From the NCBI RefSeq assembly GCF_000814325.1, contig NZ_JPHF01000007.1:124001-188000 (forward strand): DNA of 64,000 nucleotides, read 5' to 3'. Made by a program: the position numbers and the translations under genes. Origin of the DNA: Flavihumibacter sp. ZG627 (GTDB taxonomy: Bacteria > Bacteroidota > Bacteroidia > Chitinophagales > Chitinophagaceae). Each line of letters starts with the position of its first letter. Position 1 is the stretch's first letter. Below the pieces are notes generated by a model. That model saw nothing but the letters and a program-made list of their open reading frames with translations, did no database searches and was not told where the DNA came from. Positions 9,594 through 17,769 of the stretch are shown here, in pieces.

Positions 9594-10123
9594 TGTCAAA
9601 TATGTTACTACAAAAGATGATTGCTCTCCGGCTATTAAGCCTCACAGTTGTTTTGTTGTTTATAAGCTGCAAAGAAGTGAATAAAGACAAGCAGGTTACT
9701 ATTCTGCCAGATACGACATTTGAGAAAATAAAATTAGCAGACTTAAAAAGTAATTCGTTCAGCTTAAAACAATATGCAGGGAAAACAATATTTCTTAATT
9801 TTTGGGCTACCTGGTGCAAGCCTTGTATTGCAGAAATGCCAACGATTGAAAAAGCACAGAATATTTTGAATAAAGAAGAAATTGTTTTTTTAATAGCTTC
9901 CGGCGAAGCAATTGAAGAAATTGAAGCATTCAGAAAAGCTCATGATTTTAATTTCAATTATTGCCAAATCCAAAACAGCGAAGAGTTAGGTTTTCAGGCT
10001 TTGCCAACAACCTATATATTTAATGCTGAAGGGGATCTTGTTTTTTCTGAATCGGGTTATCGCAAGTGGGACGAAAAGAACAATATTGACATGATACTTA
10101 AAATTGTAAACAAAAATGAATAA
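9593..10123 (+). CDS. TlpA/ResA-like thioredoxin-fold lipoprotein
   Basis: A signal sequence with lipobox FISC (Cys26) is followed by a thioredoxin-like AhpC/TlpA domain. The domain carries FWATWCKPC (redox CxxC), AEMPTIEKAQ and the cis-Pro region LPTTYIFNAEGD. TlpA and ResA proteins reduce disulfides in apo-cytochromes or copper proteins such as the CuA site. The ATG at 9593 overlaps the stop codon of the His-rich lipoprotein, indicating coupling. In this context it may keep Cys of copper-handling proteins reduced, which is inference. Confidence 0.85.
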   Translation: MSNMLLQKMIALRLLSLTVVLLFISCKEVNKDKQVTILPDTTFEKIKLADLKSNSFSLKQYAGKTIFLNFWATWCKPCIAEMPTIEKAQNILNKEEIVFLIASGEAIEEIEAFRKAHDFNFNYCQIQNSEELGFQALPTTYIFNAEGDLVFSESGYRKWDEKNNIDMILKIVNKNE

Positions 10124-11348
10124 ACTAGTAATTGCCTTATTATTTATCGTAGCGTTGTCTTCCTGCAAGAATTCGCCAAAACAAACTGACAGTCAAAAAA
10201 ATGAATCGGCAGATATTGCTGACAGTAACTTAAAGTATCTTTCATCGCCTGCTGATTCAGTCAGCGCAGAACCGTATTTATTTACTGATAAAAATGGGTT
10301 GGTGTATTTATCCTGGATAGAGAAAACAAAGGAGAAAAGCTTATTGAAATTTTCTGCATTAAAAAATGAGCAATGGTCTGAACCTGTTATGATAAGTTCA
10401 GGTGATAACTGGTTTGTGAATTGGGCCGATTACCCTCAATTGGCTACCGATGGAGGCAAAAGTATGGTTGCACATTTTTTAGAAAAAAGTGAAAAGGGCA
10501 CCTACACATACGACGTAAAGTTGGTTACTTCTGCTGACCAGGGAAAGATATGGAGTACTCCAAAAATCCTTCATGATGATGGGGAAAAAGCAGAGCATGG
10601 TTTTGTTTCGATAGTTCCATATGAAGACAACTATTTTATTTCATGGCTCGATGGAAGGAATGCTGCAATGGAAGGCGAAGGAAAACATGAAGAGGGACAT
10701 CATGGACAGATGACAATACGTGGCGCAATAGTAGATAAGCAGGGAAAAAAATCCAGCGAATGGGAATTAGATAACCGGGTATGTGATTGTTGCCAGACAA
10801 GTGCTGTCATCACCGCAAATGGGCCTGTTGTAGTTTATAGAGACAGGTCAGAAGCAGAAATAAGAGATATCTCTATTGTCCGGTTTGTAAAAGGTCAATG
10901 GACAAAACCCGAACCAATATTTTCAGACAACTGGGAAATTAAAGGATGCCCTGTCAATGGCCCCAGGATTGCTGCACAGGGTAATACTGTTGCGGTAGCA
11001 TGGTTTTCGTCTCCTGATCAAAAAGCACAGGTGAATGTCATTTTCTCTGGAGACGGAGGTACTACCTTTAATGCTCCTGTTCGTATTGATGAAGGAAAAG
11101 GGATTGGCCGTGTAGATGTTGTTATGCTTGATGATAAAAGTGCAATGGTCAGTTGGATGGAAGGTTCTGTGATAAAAGCAGTAAAAGTTTACACGGATGG
11201 TAAAAAAGAAGCTTCTATAACAATTGCTTCTTCTGCAGAATCGAGGTCAAGTGGATTTCCCCAAATGACAAAATCTGGTAACAATTTAGTTTTTGCATGG
11301 ACGGATGAAAAGGACAAGAAAATTAAAGTAGCGAATCTTGCCCTTTAA
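10116..11348 (+). CDS. Sialidase-fold (beta-propeller) lipoprotein of unknown function
   Basis: This 410-residue predicted lipoprotein (lipobox LSSC, Cys17) has repeated strand patterns with Asp-box-like turns (SADQGKIWS, SGDGGTTFN) characteristic of six-bladed sialidase/BNR propellers. The catalytic Arg triad of true sialidases is not obvious. Unusual metal-ligand clusters are inserted: HEEGHHGQM near residue 190 and the VCDCCQTSAV segment near residue 222. These hint at a copper-binding accessory protein rather than a glycosidase. It overlaps the thioredoxin gene by 8 bp and so belongs to the same lipoprotein operon. Confidence 0.65.
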   Translation: MNKLVIALLFIVALSSCKNSPKQTDSQKNESADIADSNLKYLSSPADSVSAEPYLFTDKNGLVYLSWIEKTKEKSLLKFSALKNEQWSEPVMISSGDNWFVNWADYPQLATDGGKSMVAHFLEKSEKGTYTYDVKLVTSADQGKIWSTPKILHDDGEKAEHGFVSIVPYEDNYFISWLDGRNAAMEGEGKHEEGHHGQMTIRGAIVDKQGKKSSEWELDNRVCDCCQTSAVITANGPVVVYRDRSEAEIRDISIVRFVKGQWTKPEPIFSDNWEIKGCPVNGPRIAAQGNTVAVAWFSSPDQKAQVNVIFSGDGGTTFNAPVRIDEGKGIGRVDVVMLDDKSAMVSWMEGSVIKAVKVYTDGKKEASITIASSAESRSSGFPQMTKSGNNLVFAWTDEKDKKIKVANLAL

Positions 11349-11400
11349 TGTATTTTGGCTTGTTGCGGGAATAAGGAAAAACAACCTGATTTTCTGATTT

Positions 11401-11470
11401 TTGCAACCATAGTTCCATTTTAATCTCTTATTCTATAAGAATTTGCAACATAACCCGTTACTTTTGCAAC
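11401..11470 (+). promoter_or_regulatory. Three phased TTGCAAC motifs upstream of the DUF6660/RND operon
   Basis: TTGCAAC occurs at 11401, 11443 and 11464, separated by exactly 42 and 21 bp (four and two helical turns), just before the start codon at 11472. The last copy sits inside TACTTTTG, which also fits the Bacteroidota -7 box TAnnTTTG. This looks like an operator/promoter region for the metal efflux operon; the regulator is unknown. Confidence 0.4.
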
Positions 11471-11471
11471 A

Positions 11472-11789
11472 ATGAAATTTTTATTCTCTTTTTTGACTTT
11501 TTTCCTGCTTTACCTGTCATGTCTTCCATGCAGTGACAGCACGGAATGTAATGCAAAAGCAGAAGCAAAGATTTCAGCTACTGACAATCACCAGCAACAC
11601 CGGCACGATGCAGAAGCCTGTACTCCATTTTGCACTTGTTCCTGTTGTGCTTCATCGGCATTTTATTCTCCTTTTTCCAAAGCACAGGTAAATAAAGTAA
11701 TGCTTTCATCTGAGAAATTCCCTCTCTATAATGTAGCCTTTACTACCGAAGCACATAATTGCATCTGGCAACCTCCCAAATTATCTTAA
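11472..11789 (+). CDS. DUF6660-like small Cys/His-rich secreted protein
   Basis: The 105-residue protein has an N-terminal hydrophobic signal and then a region rich in His and Cys (HQQHRHDAEAC, CTPFCTCSCCASS). It resembles the DUF6660 group found immediately upstream of CusA/CzcA operons in Bacteroidota. A role in periplasmic metal sensing or buffering is likely from composition and position, though no function is established. It is followed by a 48-residue membrane peptide and the RND pump. Confidence 0.7.
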   Translation: MKFLFSFLTFFLLYLSCLPCSDSTECNAKAEAKISATDNHQQHRHDAEACTPFCTCSCCASSAFYSPFSKAQVNKVMLSSEKFPLYNVAFTTEAHNCIWQPPKLS

Positions 11790-11866
11790 TTACTCCCCTT
11801 ATTGAATTTGCTGCATAGCCATTTAATGGCATGTATGGCATTTGTCATTCATTAACCATTGCATAA

Positions 11867-12013
11867 ATGGTAAATAGTAAAAAAAAGAAAAAGGCAAAAC
11901 AGCCTTTAGTATTAAGAGTAATTAAAATCATTGTTATAGTACTGTGTTGTGCCATTCTTTTAGCAGCCATTGCACAAAGGATAGTTCACTTCTACAGGCA
12001 TGTAACCAAATAG
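11867..12013 (+). CDS. Small single-pass membrane peptide (48 aa) upstream of the RND pump
   Basis: ATG at 11867 opens a frame coding a Lys-rich N-terminus (residues 4-11), one hydrophobic helix (about residues 17-37, containing CC) and a basic tail ending RHVTK. The positive-inside N-terminus suggests an inner-membrane anchor. It ends 9 bp before the RND gene start, so cotranslation is plausible, and small helices do associate with RND pumps (AcrZ with AcrB). It is too short for routine gene callers and no family was recognised. Confidence 0.5.
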   Translation: MVNSKKKKKAKQPLVLRVIKIIVIVLCCAILLAAIAQRIVHFYRHVTK

Positions 12014-12022
12014 AAACAAGAC

Positions 12023-15000
12023 ATGCTTAATAAAATAATTCATTTCAGTATAAAAAATAAGCTCATCATTGGTGTAATGACATTGGCACTCATTGTATGG
12101 GGCTTGTGGAGTGCCACCCAATTACCGGTTGACGCTTTGCCTGACGTTACCAATAACCAGGTACAAGTTATTACCCGTGCCCCAACTTTAGCAGCCCAGG
12201 AAGTAGAACAATTTATTACCTACCCGGTTGAAAGGTCTTTGTCCAATATACAGGGTATAGTAGAGATGCGTTCTTTCTCCCGTTTTGGATTAAGTGTAAT
12301 AACAATCGTTTTCAAGGAAAAAATGAATATTTATTTCGCAAGGCAGCTTATTTCAGAAAAGCTGAAAGAAGCGGTTGAACAAATTCCAAAAGGGATGGGC
12401 AATCCTGAGTTGGGCCCGGTTACCACTGGTCTTGGAGAAATATACCAGTATGTTATTCATCCCAAAAAGGGCAGCGAACAAAAATATTCTGCTATGGATT
12501 TGCGTACCATGCAGGATTGGATTGTCGGTCGCCAGTTGACCGGTATTGCCGGAGTGGCGGAGGTTACTGGCTTTGGTGGTATTAATAAACAATATGAAGT
12601 AGCTGTAAATCCCGACAGGCTAAAAGCCATGAATGTAACCATCCCCGAAATATTTACTGCCCTTGAAAAAAATAATGAAAATACAGGTGGCGCATATATT
12701 GACAGAAAGCCAAATGCTTACTTTATCCGGGGTGTTGGTTTGGTAAAAACATTTGCAGATATAGAGAGCATCGTTATCAAACAACAAAGTGGCATACCCG
12801 TATTAATAAGAGATGTGGCAACAGTGCAGTTTGGTTCTCCGCCCCGATACGGAGCATTAACCTACAATGGGGAAAAAGAAGTGGTAGGCGGCATTGTGCT
12901 AATGATGAAAGGGGCAAATAGTGCCTCTGTTGTTGAACTGGTAAAAGAAAGAATGAGAACGGTAAAAAAATCGTTACCGGAAGATGTGGAGATTGAAGCA
13001 TTTTTAGACCGCACCAATTTAATTGACCGTGCCATCAATACAGTTAAAACAAACCTGGTTGAAGGGGCATTGATTGTAATACTAATTCTCGTTTTATTCT
13101 TAGGAAACTTCAGGGCCGGTTTAATTGTGGCGTCTGCTATTCCTTTATCCTTATTGTTTGCATTGGCATTAATGAATTTATTTGGTGTAAGTGCCAACCT
13201 GATGAGCCTTGGTGCAATTGATTTTGGTTTGATAGTAGATGGTGCAGTAATTATTGTAGAAGCAACACTGCATTTTCTGGGCGCAAAAAAAATCACAGGT
13301 AAACTATCGCAGCAGCAAATGGACGAAGCAGTGGAAGGCAGTGCAAAGAAAATGATGAGTTCTGCAGCGTTTGGGCAAATCATTATTCTTATTGTGTATT
13401 TGCCTATTCTTTCTTTACAGGGTGTGGAAGGAAAAATGTTCAGGCCAATGGCAGAAACAGTTGGCTTTGCCATATTGGGCGCATTACTATTGTCGCTTAC
13501 ATATATACCTATGATGAGTGCATTGTTTCTTTCAAAAAACACCAGCCATAAAAGAAATTTGTCTGACAAGATGATGGATTTCTTTCAGCGGCTGTATGCA
13601 CCGCTTTTACAAGGGGCAATAAAAATTAAATATGCAGTAGTAGGTATGGCAGTAGCGTTATTGATTCTGTCTGTTATCATATTTAAAAATATGGGTGGCG
13701 AGTTTATACCCACATTAGAAGAAGGCGATTATGCCATTGAATTTGTATTGCCACAAGGGTCTTCTTTATCGCAAACTTCAGAAACGGTAATGATGGCAGA
13801 ACGGATGCTGCTGAAATTTCCTGAAGTAAAAATGGTAGTGGGAAAAACAGGAGCTGCAGATATTGCCACAGACCCGATGCCGCCGGAAGCATCAGACCTC
13901 ATGGTAATAATGAAACCTAAAAGTGAATGGGCAACCACCAAAGATTTTTATGCGCTGGCAGATTTGATGAGAGATAAACTCTCCACCATTCCCGGTGTAA
14001 TCGCAGAACCAAGTCAACCCATACAGATGCGGTTTAATGAACTGATGACAGGCATACGGCAGGACGTAGCTATAAAAATATTTGGAGAAAATTTAGATAC
14101 ACTCGTTGCTTATGCAGATAAGGTTTCCAAAGCTATCAATCCCATAAAAGGTATTACGCAGCCGCAGGTAGAACGGGTAGATGGTTTACCACAAATTACA
14201 ATTGAGTACGACAGGGCAAGGCTTGCAGGTTATGAATTGAATATTGAAGATGTAAACCATGTTATCAGTACCGCCTTTGCAGGCGAAGTTGCAGGAGTTG
14301 TTTTTGAAAACGAAAGAAAGTTTGATTTAGTAGTTCGCTTGGACAGTAAACACCGTTCTTCATTAGAAGATGTAAGTAATCTATATATACCAATGAAAGA
14401 TGGAAATCAAATCCCTTTATCACAAATTGCAACCATAGCATTTAAAACCGGCCCTGCACAAATAAGCCGGGAGGCTGGCAAGCGGAGAATTTATGTAAGC
14501 TTTAATGTTAGCGGCCGAGATGTGGCAAGTGTGGTGAAAGAAGCACAGCAAAAATTAAACGATAAAGTGAAACTGCCACCAGGCTATTATTATACCTATG
14601 GCGGAACATTTGAAAATTTACAGAAAGCATCTGCCAGGCTGATGATTGTAGTGCCGCTTGCATTGTTGCTTATCTTCTTTATGTTATACCTCACCTTCCG
14701 TTCAATTAAAGAGGCCTCACTGATTTTCACTGCTATTCCCATGAGTGCTATCGGTGGTGTATTTGCACTACTGATAAGAGGAATGCCATTCAGCATTTCG
14801 GCAGGCATTGGATTTATTGCGTTGTTTGGTGTGGCAGTATTAAATGGTATTGTACTCATCAGCACATTCAACCAATTAGAGAAAGACGGCATGAAAGATA
14901 TTATGCAAAGAGTAAAAGAAGGAACAAAAATCAGGTTACGGCCAGTATTAATGACGGCGGCAGTAGCGGCGTTAGGCTTTATACCAATGGCATTGTCAAG

Positions 15001-16342
15001 CGGCGCAGGTGCAGAAGTGCAAAAGCCTTTGGCAACAGTTGTTATTGGCGGATTGATAACAGCCACCTTTCTAACACTGGTGGTATTGCCATTGCTCTAC
15101 ATTATTTTTTCAACCAAAAGAAAAGCAAAAGTGAAACCAGTTGCTGCTACAATTCTAATTGTTTCACTGATGGCCTTATCAAACAATGTACAGGCACAAC
15201 AACCAGCAACAAAAAGATTAAACAGCAATGAAGCCATTGCACTTGCCAAAAACAACCTGCAATATGAAGTAAACACTCAGCAGGTAAATAAAGGAAAAGC
15301 ACAAATTAAAACAGCGACTGCACTACCCAAAACAGGTGTATTTGCAGAGAATGAAGATATGCGGCCAGGTGATAACACCGGCATTCTAAAAATTGGCATA
15401 TCTCAATCAGTAGCATGGCCGGGCTTGTATAAAGCACAAAAGAATTTGTACGGGGAACAGTTGAAATATTACAATTTGGGTGCAGCCGCTCTTGATGTGC
15501 AGTTGAAAAGAGATGTACGAACTGTTTATTACCAGCTTTGGTATTTACAGGATAAACAGCAGTTGTATCACCGCTTAGACAGTATCTATAAATCGTTGAA
15601 TGCTGCTGCTATTTTAAAAGTAAAAACCGGCGACAGCCCCGGCCTTGACAGTATTGCTGCCAATGTACGGATGAGAGAATTGCAGGCATTGTTGCAACAG
15701 ATGGGTAAAGAAATGCAGATACAACAACAATCGTTAATGCAGTTGCTCAACACTACAGATATTTTGTTGCCACAAATGATACCATTAGAAAAATTGACCA
15801 TGCCGGGTATTGCTGGTGACAGTGCACACCCTTTATTAGCCCTGCAATCTCAAAACATCAAAATTGCCAATGCCGGGATTAATGTAGTGAAGAATGAAAA
15901 CAAGCCAGAGTTTTCAGGCCGCTTCTTTTCTCAACGGTTATGGGGAGCCAAAGACCCGTTCACTGGTTTTTCTGTAACAGCAGCCTTCCCAATGTTTGGT
16001 GTAAAAGCCTACCAAAGCAAAGTGAAAGTGGCGCAGGCGGATATGGCTGTACAGCAAAAGCAATATGAATATGAAGCACAGGTGCTCAATACTCAAAAAT
16101 TACAGATTCAGCAGGAAGTAGAAAAGAACCGAAGCATGTTATTCTTTTATGAAAGCACCGGATTAAAACAAGCAGAAGAAATTATAAAAGCCGCTTCACT
16201 GGCTTACCGTTCCGGTGAAATAAGTTTTGCAGAACTGTCGCAGTTCTTAACGCAGGCTATTGAGATACAAAAAAACTATTTGGAAAACCTCAATGCGTAT
16301 AATCATTCAGTCATTCAATACAATTATTACATCAACCAATAA
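12023..16342 (+). CDS. CusA/CzcA-type heavy-metal RND pump fused to a TolC-like outer-membrane channel
   Basis: The 1439-residue polypeptide combines two parts. Residues ~1-1035 are a full RND antiporter with 12 helices, two large periplasmic loops and motifs such as VDALPDVTNNQVQV near the start. Residues ~1060-1439 are an outer-membrane factor of the TolC family with the usual two-fold repeat of long helices and strands (VAWPGLYKAQ, then FSVTAAFPMFGVKAYQ). The join contains a helix followed by NVQAQQ, like a signal peptide, so processing after translation is possible. The helix-4 motif is D400FGLIVDGAVIIVE, which in the HME-RND classification is linked to divalent cations (Zn, Co, Cd, Ni) rather than Cu(I). 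The next gene encodes the membrane-fusion adaptor. Confidence 0.93.
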   Translation: MLNKIIHFSIKNKLIIGVMTLALIVWGLWSATQLPVDALPDVTNNQVQVITRAPTLAAQEVEQFITYPVERSLSNIQGIVEMRSFSRFGLSVITIVFKEKMNIYFARQLISEKLKEAVEQIPKGMGNPELGPVTTGLGEIYQYVIHPKKGSEQKYSAMDLRTMQDWIVGRQLTGIAGVAEVTGFGGINKQYEVAVNPDRLKAMNVTIPEIFTALEKNNENTGGAYIDRKPNAYFIRGVGLVKTFADIESIVIKQQSGIPVLIRDVATVQFGSPPRYGALTYNGEKEVVGGIVLMMKGANSASVVELVKERMRTVKKSLPEDVEIEAFLDRTNLIDRAINTVKTNLVEGALIVILILVLFLGNFRAGLIVASAIPLSLLFALALMNLFGVSANLMSLGAIDFGLIVDGAVIIVEATLHFLGAKKITGKLSQQQMDEAVEGSAKKMMSSAAFGQIIILIVYLPILSLQGVEGKMFRPMAETVGFAILGALLLSLTYIPMMSALFLSKNTSHKRNLSDKMMDFFQRLYAPLLQGAIKIKYAVVGMAVALLILSVIIFKNMGGEFIPTLEEGDYAIEFVLPQGSSLSQTSETVMMAERMLLKFPEVKMVVGKTGAADIATDPMPPEASDLMVIMKPKSEWATTKDFYALADLMRDKLSTIPGVIAEPSQPIQMRFNELMTGIRQDVAIKIFGENLDTLVAYADKVSKAINPIKGITQPQVERVDGLPQITIEYDRARLAGYELNIEDVNHVISTAFAGEVAGVVFENERKFDLVVRLDSKHRSSLEDVSNLYIPMKDGNQIPLSQIATIAFKTGPAQISREAGKRRIYVSFNVSGRDVASVVKEAQQKLNDKVKLPPGYYYTYGGTFENLQKASARLMIVVPLALLLIFFMLYLTFRSIKEASLIFTAIPMSAIGGVFALLIRGMPFSISAGIGFIALFGVAVLNGIVLISTFNQLEKDGMKDIMQRVKEGTKIRLRPVLMTAAVAALGFIPMALSSGAGAEVQKPLATVVIGGLITATFLTLVVLPLLYIIFSTKRKAKVKPVAATILIVSLMALSNNVQAQQPATKRLNSNEAIALAKNNLQYEVNTQQVNKGKAQIKTATALPKTGVFAENEDMRPGDNTGILKIGISQSVAWPGLYKAQKNLYGEQLKYYNLGAAALDVQLKRDVRTVYYQLWYLQDKQQLYHRLDSIYKSLNAAAILKVKTGDSPGLDSIAANVRMRELQALLQQMGKEMQIQQQSLMQLLNTTDILLPQMIPLEKLTMPGIAGDSAHPLLALQSQNIKIANAGINVVKNENKPEFSGRFFSQRLWGAKDPFTGFSVTAAFPMFGVKAYQSKVKVAQADMAVQQKQYEYEAQVLNTQKLQIQQEVEKNRSMLFFYESTGLKQAEEIIKAASLAYRSGEISFAELSQFLTQAIEIQKNYLENLNAYNHSVIQYNYYINQ

Positions 16343-16349
16343 ATATAAA

Positions 16350-17570
16350 ATGATGAAGAAGTTTTTATTAATAGCAACTATTCTTACAGCCACAGTAACA
16401 TTTGTTTCCTGCGGTAGCAAAGGAAATGCAGAAGCTGCAAAAACCGAGGAAGTACATACAAACGAACATGCCAACCCAAATTTGGCTGTACTTAGCGACG
16501 AGCAGATAAAAAGTATTGGTATTGAGCTGGGCACTATTGAACAAAAGCAATTAACAGCCGCTCTTAAAACAAATGGTGTGTTGAAAGTGCCTAATCAGAA
16601 CAAGGCCAAAGTGAACTCTATTTACAGCGGTGTTATAAAATCCTTACTGGTTCAGCCCGGCAACTTCGTAAGAAAAGGACAAACCATTGCCACTATTGCC
16701 AATCCTGAGTTTATACAGGCACAAAGCCAATACTTGGGTGTTAATGCAAAAATTATTTTTGCCGAACTGGAAGTAAAACGGCAAAAAGAACTGAATGAAG
16801 GTAATGCCGGGGCATTAAAAAATTTACAATCAGCAGAAACAGAATTAAGAAGTTTACGGACTTTAAAATCAACACTGGCACAGCAAATACAATTGATGGG
16901 TATCAATCCTGCACGGCTTTCTAATGGTAAGCTAATTTCTGTATTGGCAGTAACAAGCCCAATCAGTGGCGTGGTAAGCAATGTAAATGTAGAAATGGGC
17001 AGTTATGTAGATGTTACTACTGCCGTTGCAGAAATTGTTGATAACAGCCAGTTACACCTTGATTTGTTTGTGTATGAAAAGGATTTACCAAAGTTGAAGA
17101 ATAACCAGACCATCCATTTCACAGTAACCAACAACCCTGGCAGAGAATATGATGCAGAAATATTTTCTCTTGGTTCATCCTTTGAAGATGAAAGCAAAGC
17201 CGTTTCAGTTCATGCAATGGTAAAAGGAGATAAAACAGGATTGATTGATGGTATGAATGTTACCGCTATTGTGAGTTTGGATAAAACAACTGTTCCTGCT
17301 GTACCAAACGAAGCAATTGTAAGAGTGGATGGACAGGATTATATTTTTGTTCTTGTAGAAAACGTTACAAAAAACAGCCAGAAGCAGAATGAAAAAACAG
17401 AAGCCAAAGAAGTTACGTTCGAAAGGATACCTGTTGCAAAAGGCACAGCAGATATTGGCTATACAGAAATAACATTGATAAAGGAAATTCCAAAAGGAGC
17501 AAAAATTGTTGTTAAAGGCGCCTTCTTTGTTTCTGCTAAAATGACCAATACAGAAGGACATGAAGATTAA
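16350..17570 (+). CDS. RND efflux periplasmic adaptor lipoprotein (CusB/CzcB family)
   Basis: The protein of about 406 residues links the inner-membrane pump to the outer-membrane channel. The start at 16350 (MMKKFLLIA) gives a proper lipoprotein signal with lipobox FVSC. The upstream in-frame codons belong to the tail of the RND-TolC gene. Domains in order: beta-barrel start (KTNGVLKVPNQNKAKVN), lipoyl half (GVIKSLLVQPGNFVRKGQTIATI), helical hairpin (about 120-190), second lipoyl half and the membrane-proximal barrel. It has an internal Lys/Glu-rich linker near residue 350. Confidence 0.92.
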   Translation: MMKKFLLIATILTATVTFVSCGSKGNAEAAKTEEVHTNEHANPNLAVLSDEQIKSIGIELGTIEQKQLTAALKTNGVLKVPNQNKAKVNSIYSGVIKSLLVQPGNFVRKGQTIATIANPEFIQAQSQYLGVNAKIIFAELEVKRQKELNEGNAGALKNLQSAETELRSLRTLKSTLAQQIQLMGINPARLSNGKLISVLAVTSPISGVVSNVNVEMGSYVDVTTAVAEIVDNSQLHLDLFVYEKDLPKLKNNQTIHFTVTNNPGREYDAEIFSLGSSFEDESKAVSVHAMVKGDKTGLIDGMNVTAIVSLDKTTVPAVPNEAIVRVDGQDYIFVLVENVTKNSQKQNEKTEAKEVTFERIPVAKGTADIGYTEITLIKEIPKGAKIVVKGAFFVSAKMTNTEGHED

Positions 17571-17621
17571 CAAGATTAAAACTGACAGCTATGTATTTTT
17601 ACACTCATAAAATTTACAAAC

Positions 17622-17705
17622 ATGAAAATGAACAGGCTCAATTGCTGGAAGTGTGTAATAATGCTTGCTTCCGTTCTGGGAATGATAGCTACAATGACAG
17701 CATAA
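17622..17705 (+). CDS. Possible 27-residue hydrophobic peptide
   Basis: ATG at 17622 opens a frame of 27 codons encoding a short basic N-terminus with two Cys (NCWKC) and a hydrophobic, Met-rich helix ending MIATMTA. It resembles a truncated signal peptide or a small membrane peptide. It lies between the adaptor gene and a strong terminator, so it would be the last gene of the RND operon. Coding status is uncertain. Confidence 0.3.
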   Translation: MKMNRLNCWKCVIMLASVLGMIATMTA

Positions 17706-17726
17706 CAAAAAATAAACAATCAAATT

Positions 17727-17763
17727 AAAAGGTTGCGGATAGAAATATCCGCAACCTTTTTTA
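17727..17763 (+). terminator. Rho-independent terminator at end of RND operon
   Basis: A perfect 15-bp stem (AAAAGGTTGCGGATA paired with TATCCGCAACCTTTT) with a loop of about four bases is followed by a short T-run. It lies directly upstream of the next ATPase gene, with only 6-7 bp before its ATG. That gene must therefore be transcribed by read-through, by anti-termination, or from a promoter embedded in this hairpin. Confidence 0.85.
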
Positions 17764-17769
17764 TTGTCC

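Noticed and set aside
12862-13569. 235-residue minus-strand frame inside the RND-TolC gene
   Set aside because: It is an antisense shadow of an intact RND coding frame and has no motif of its own.
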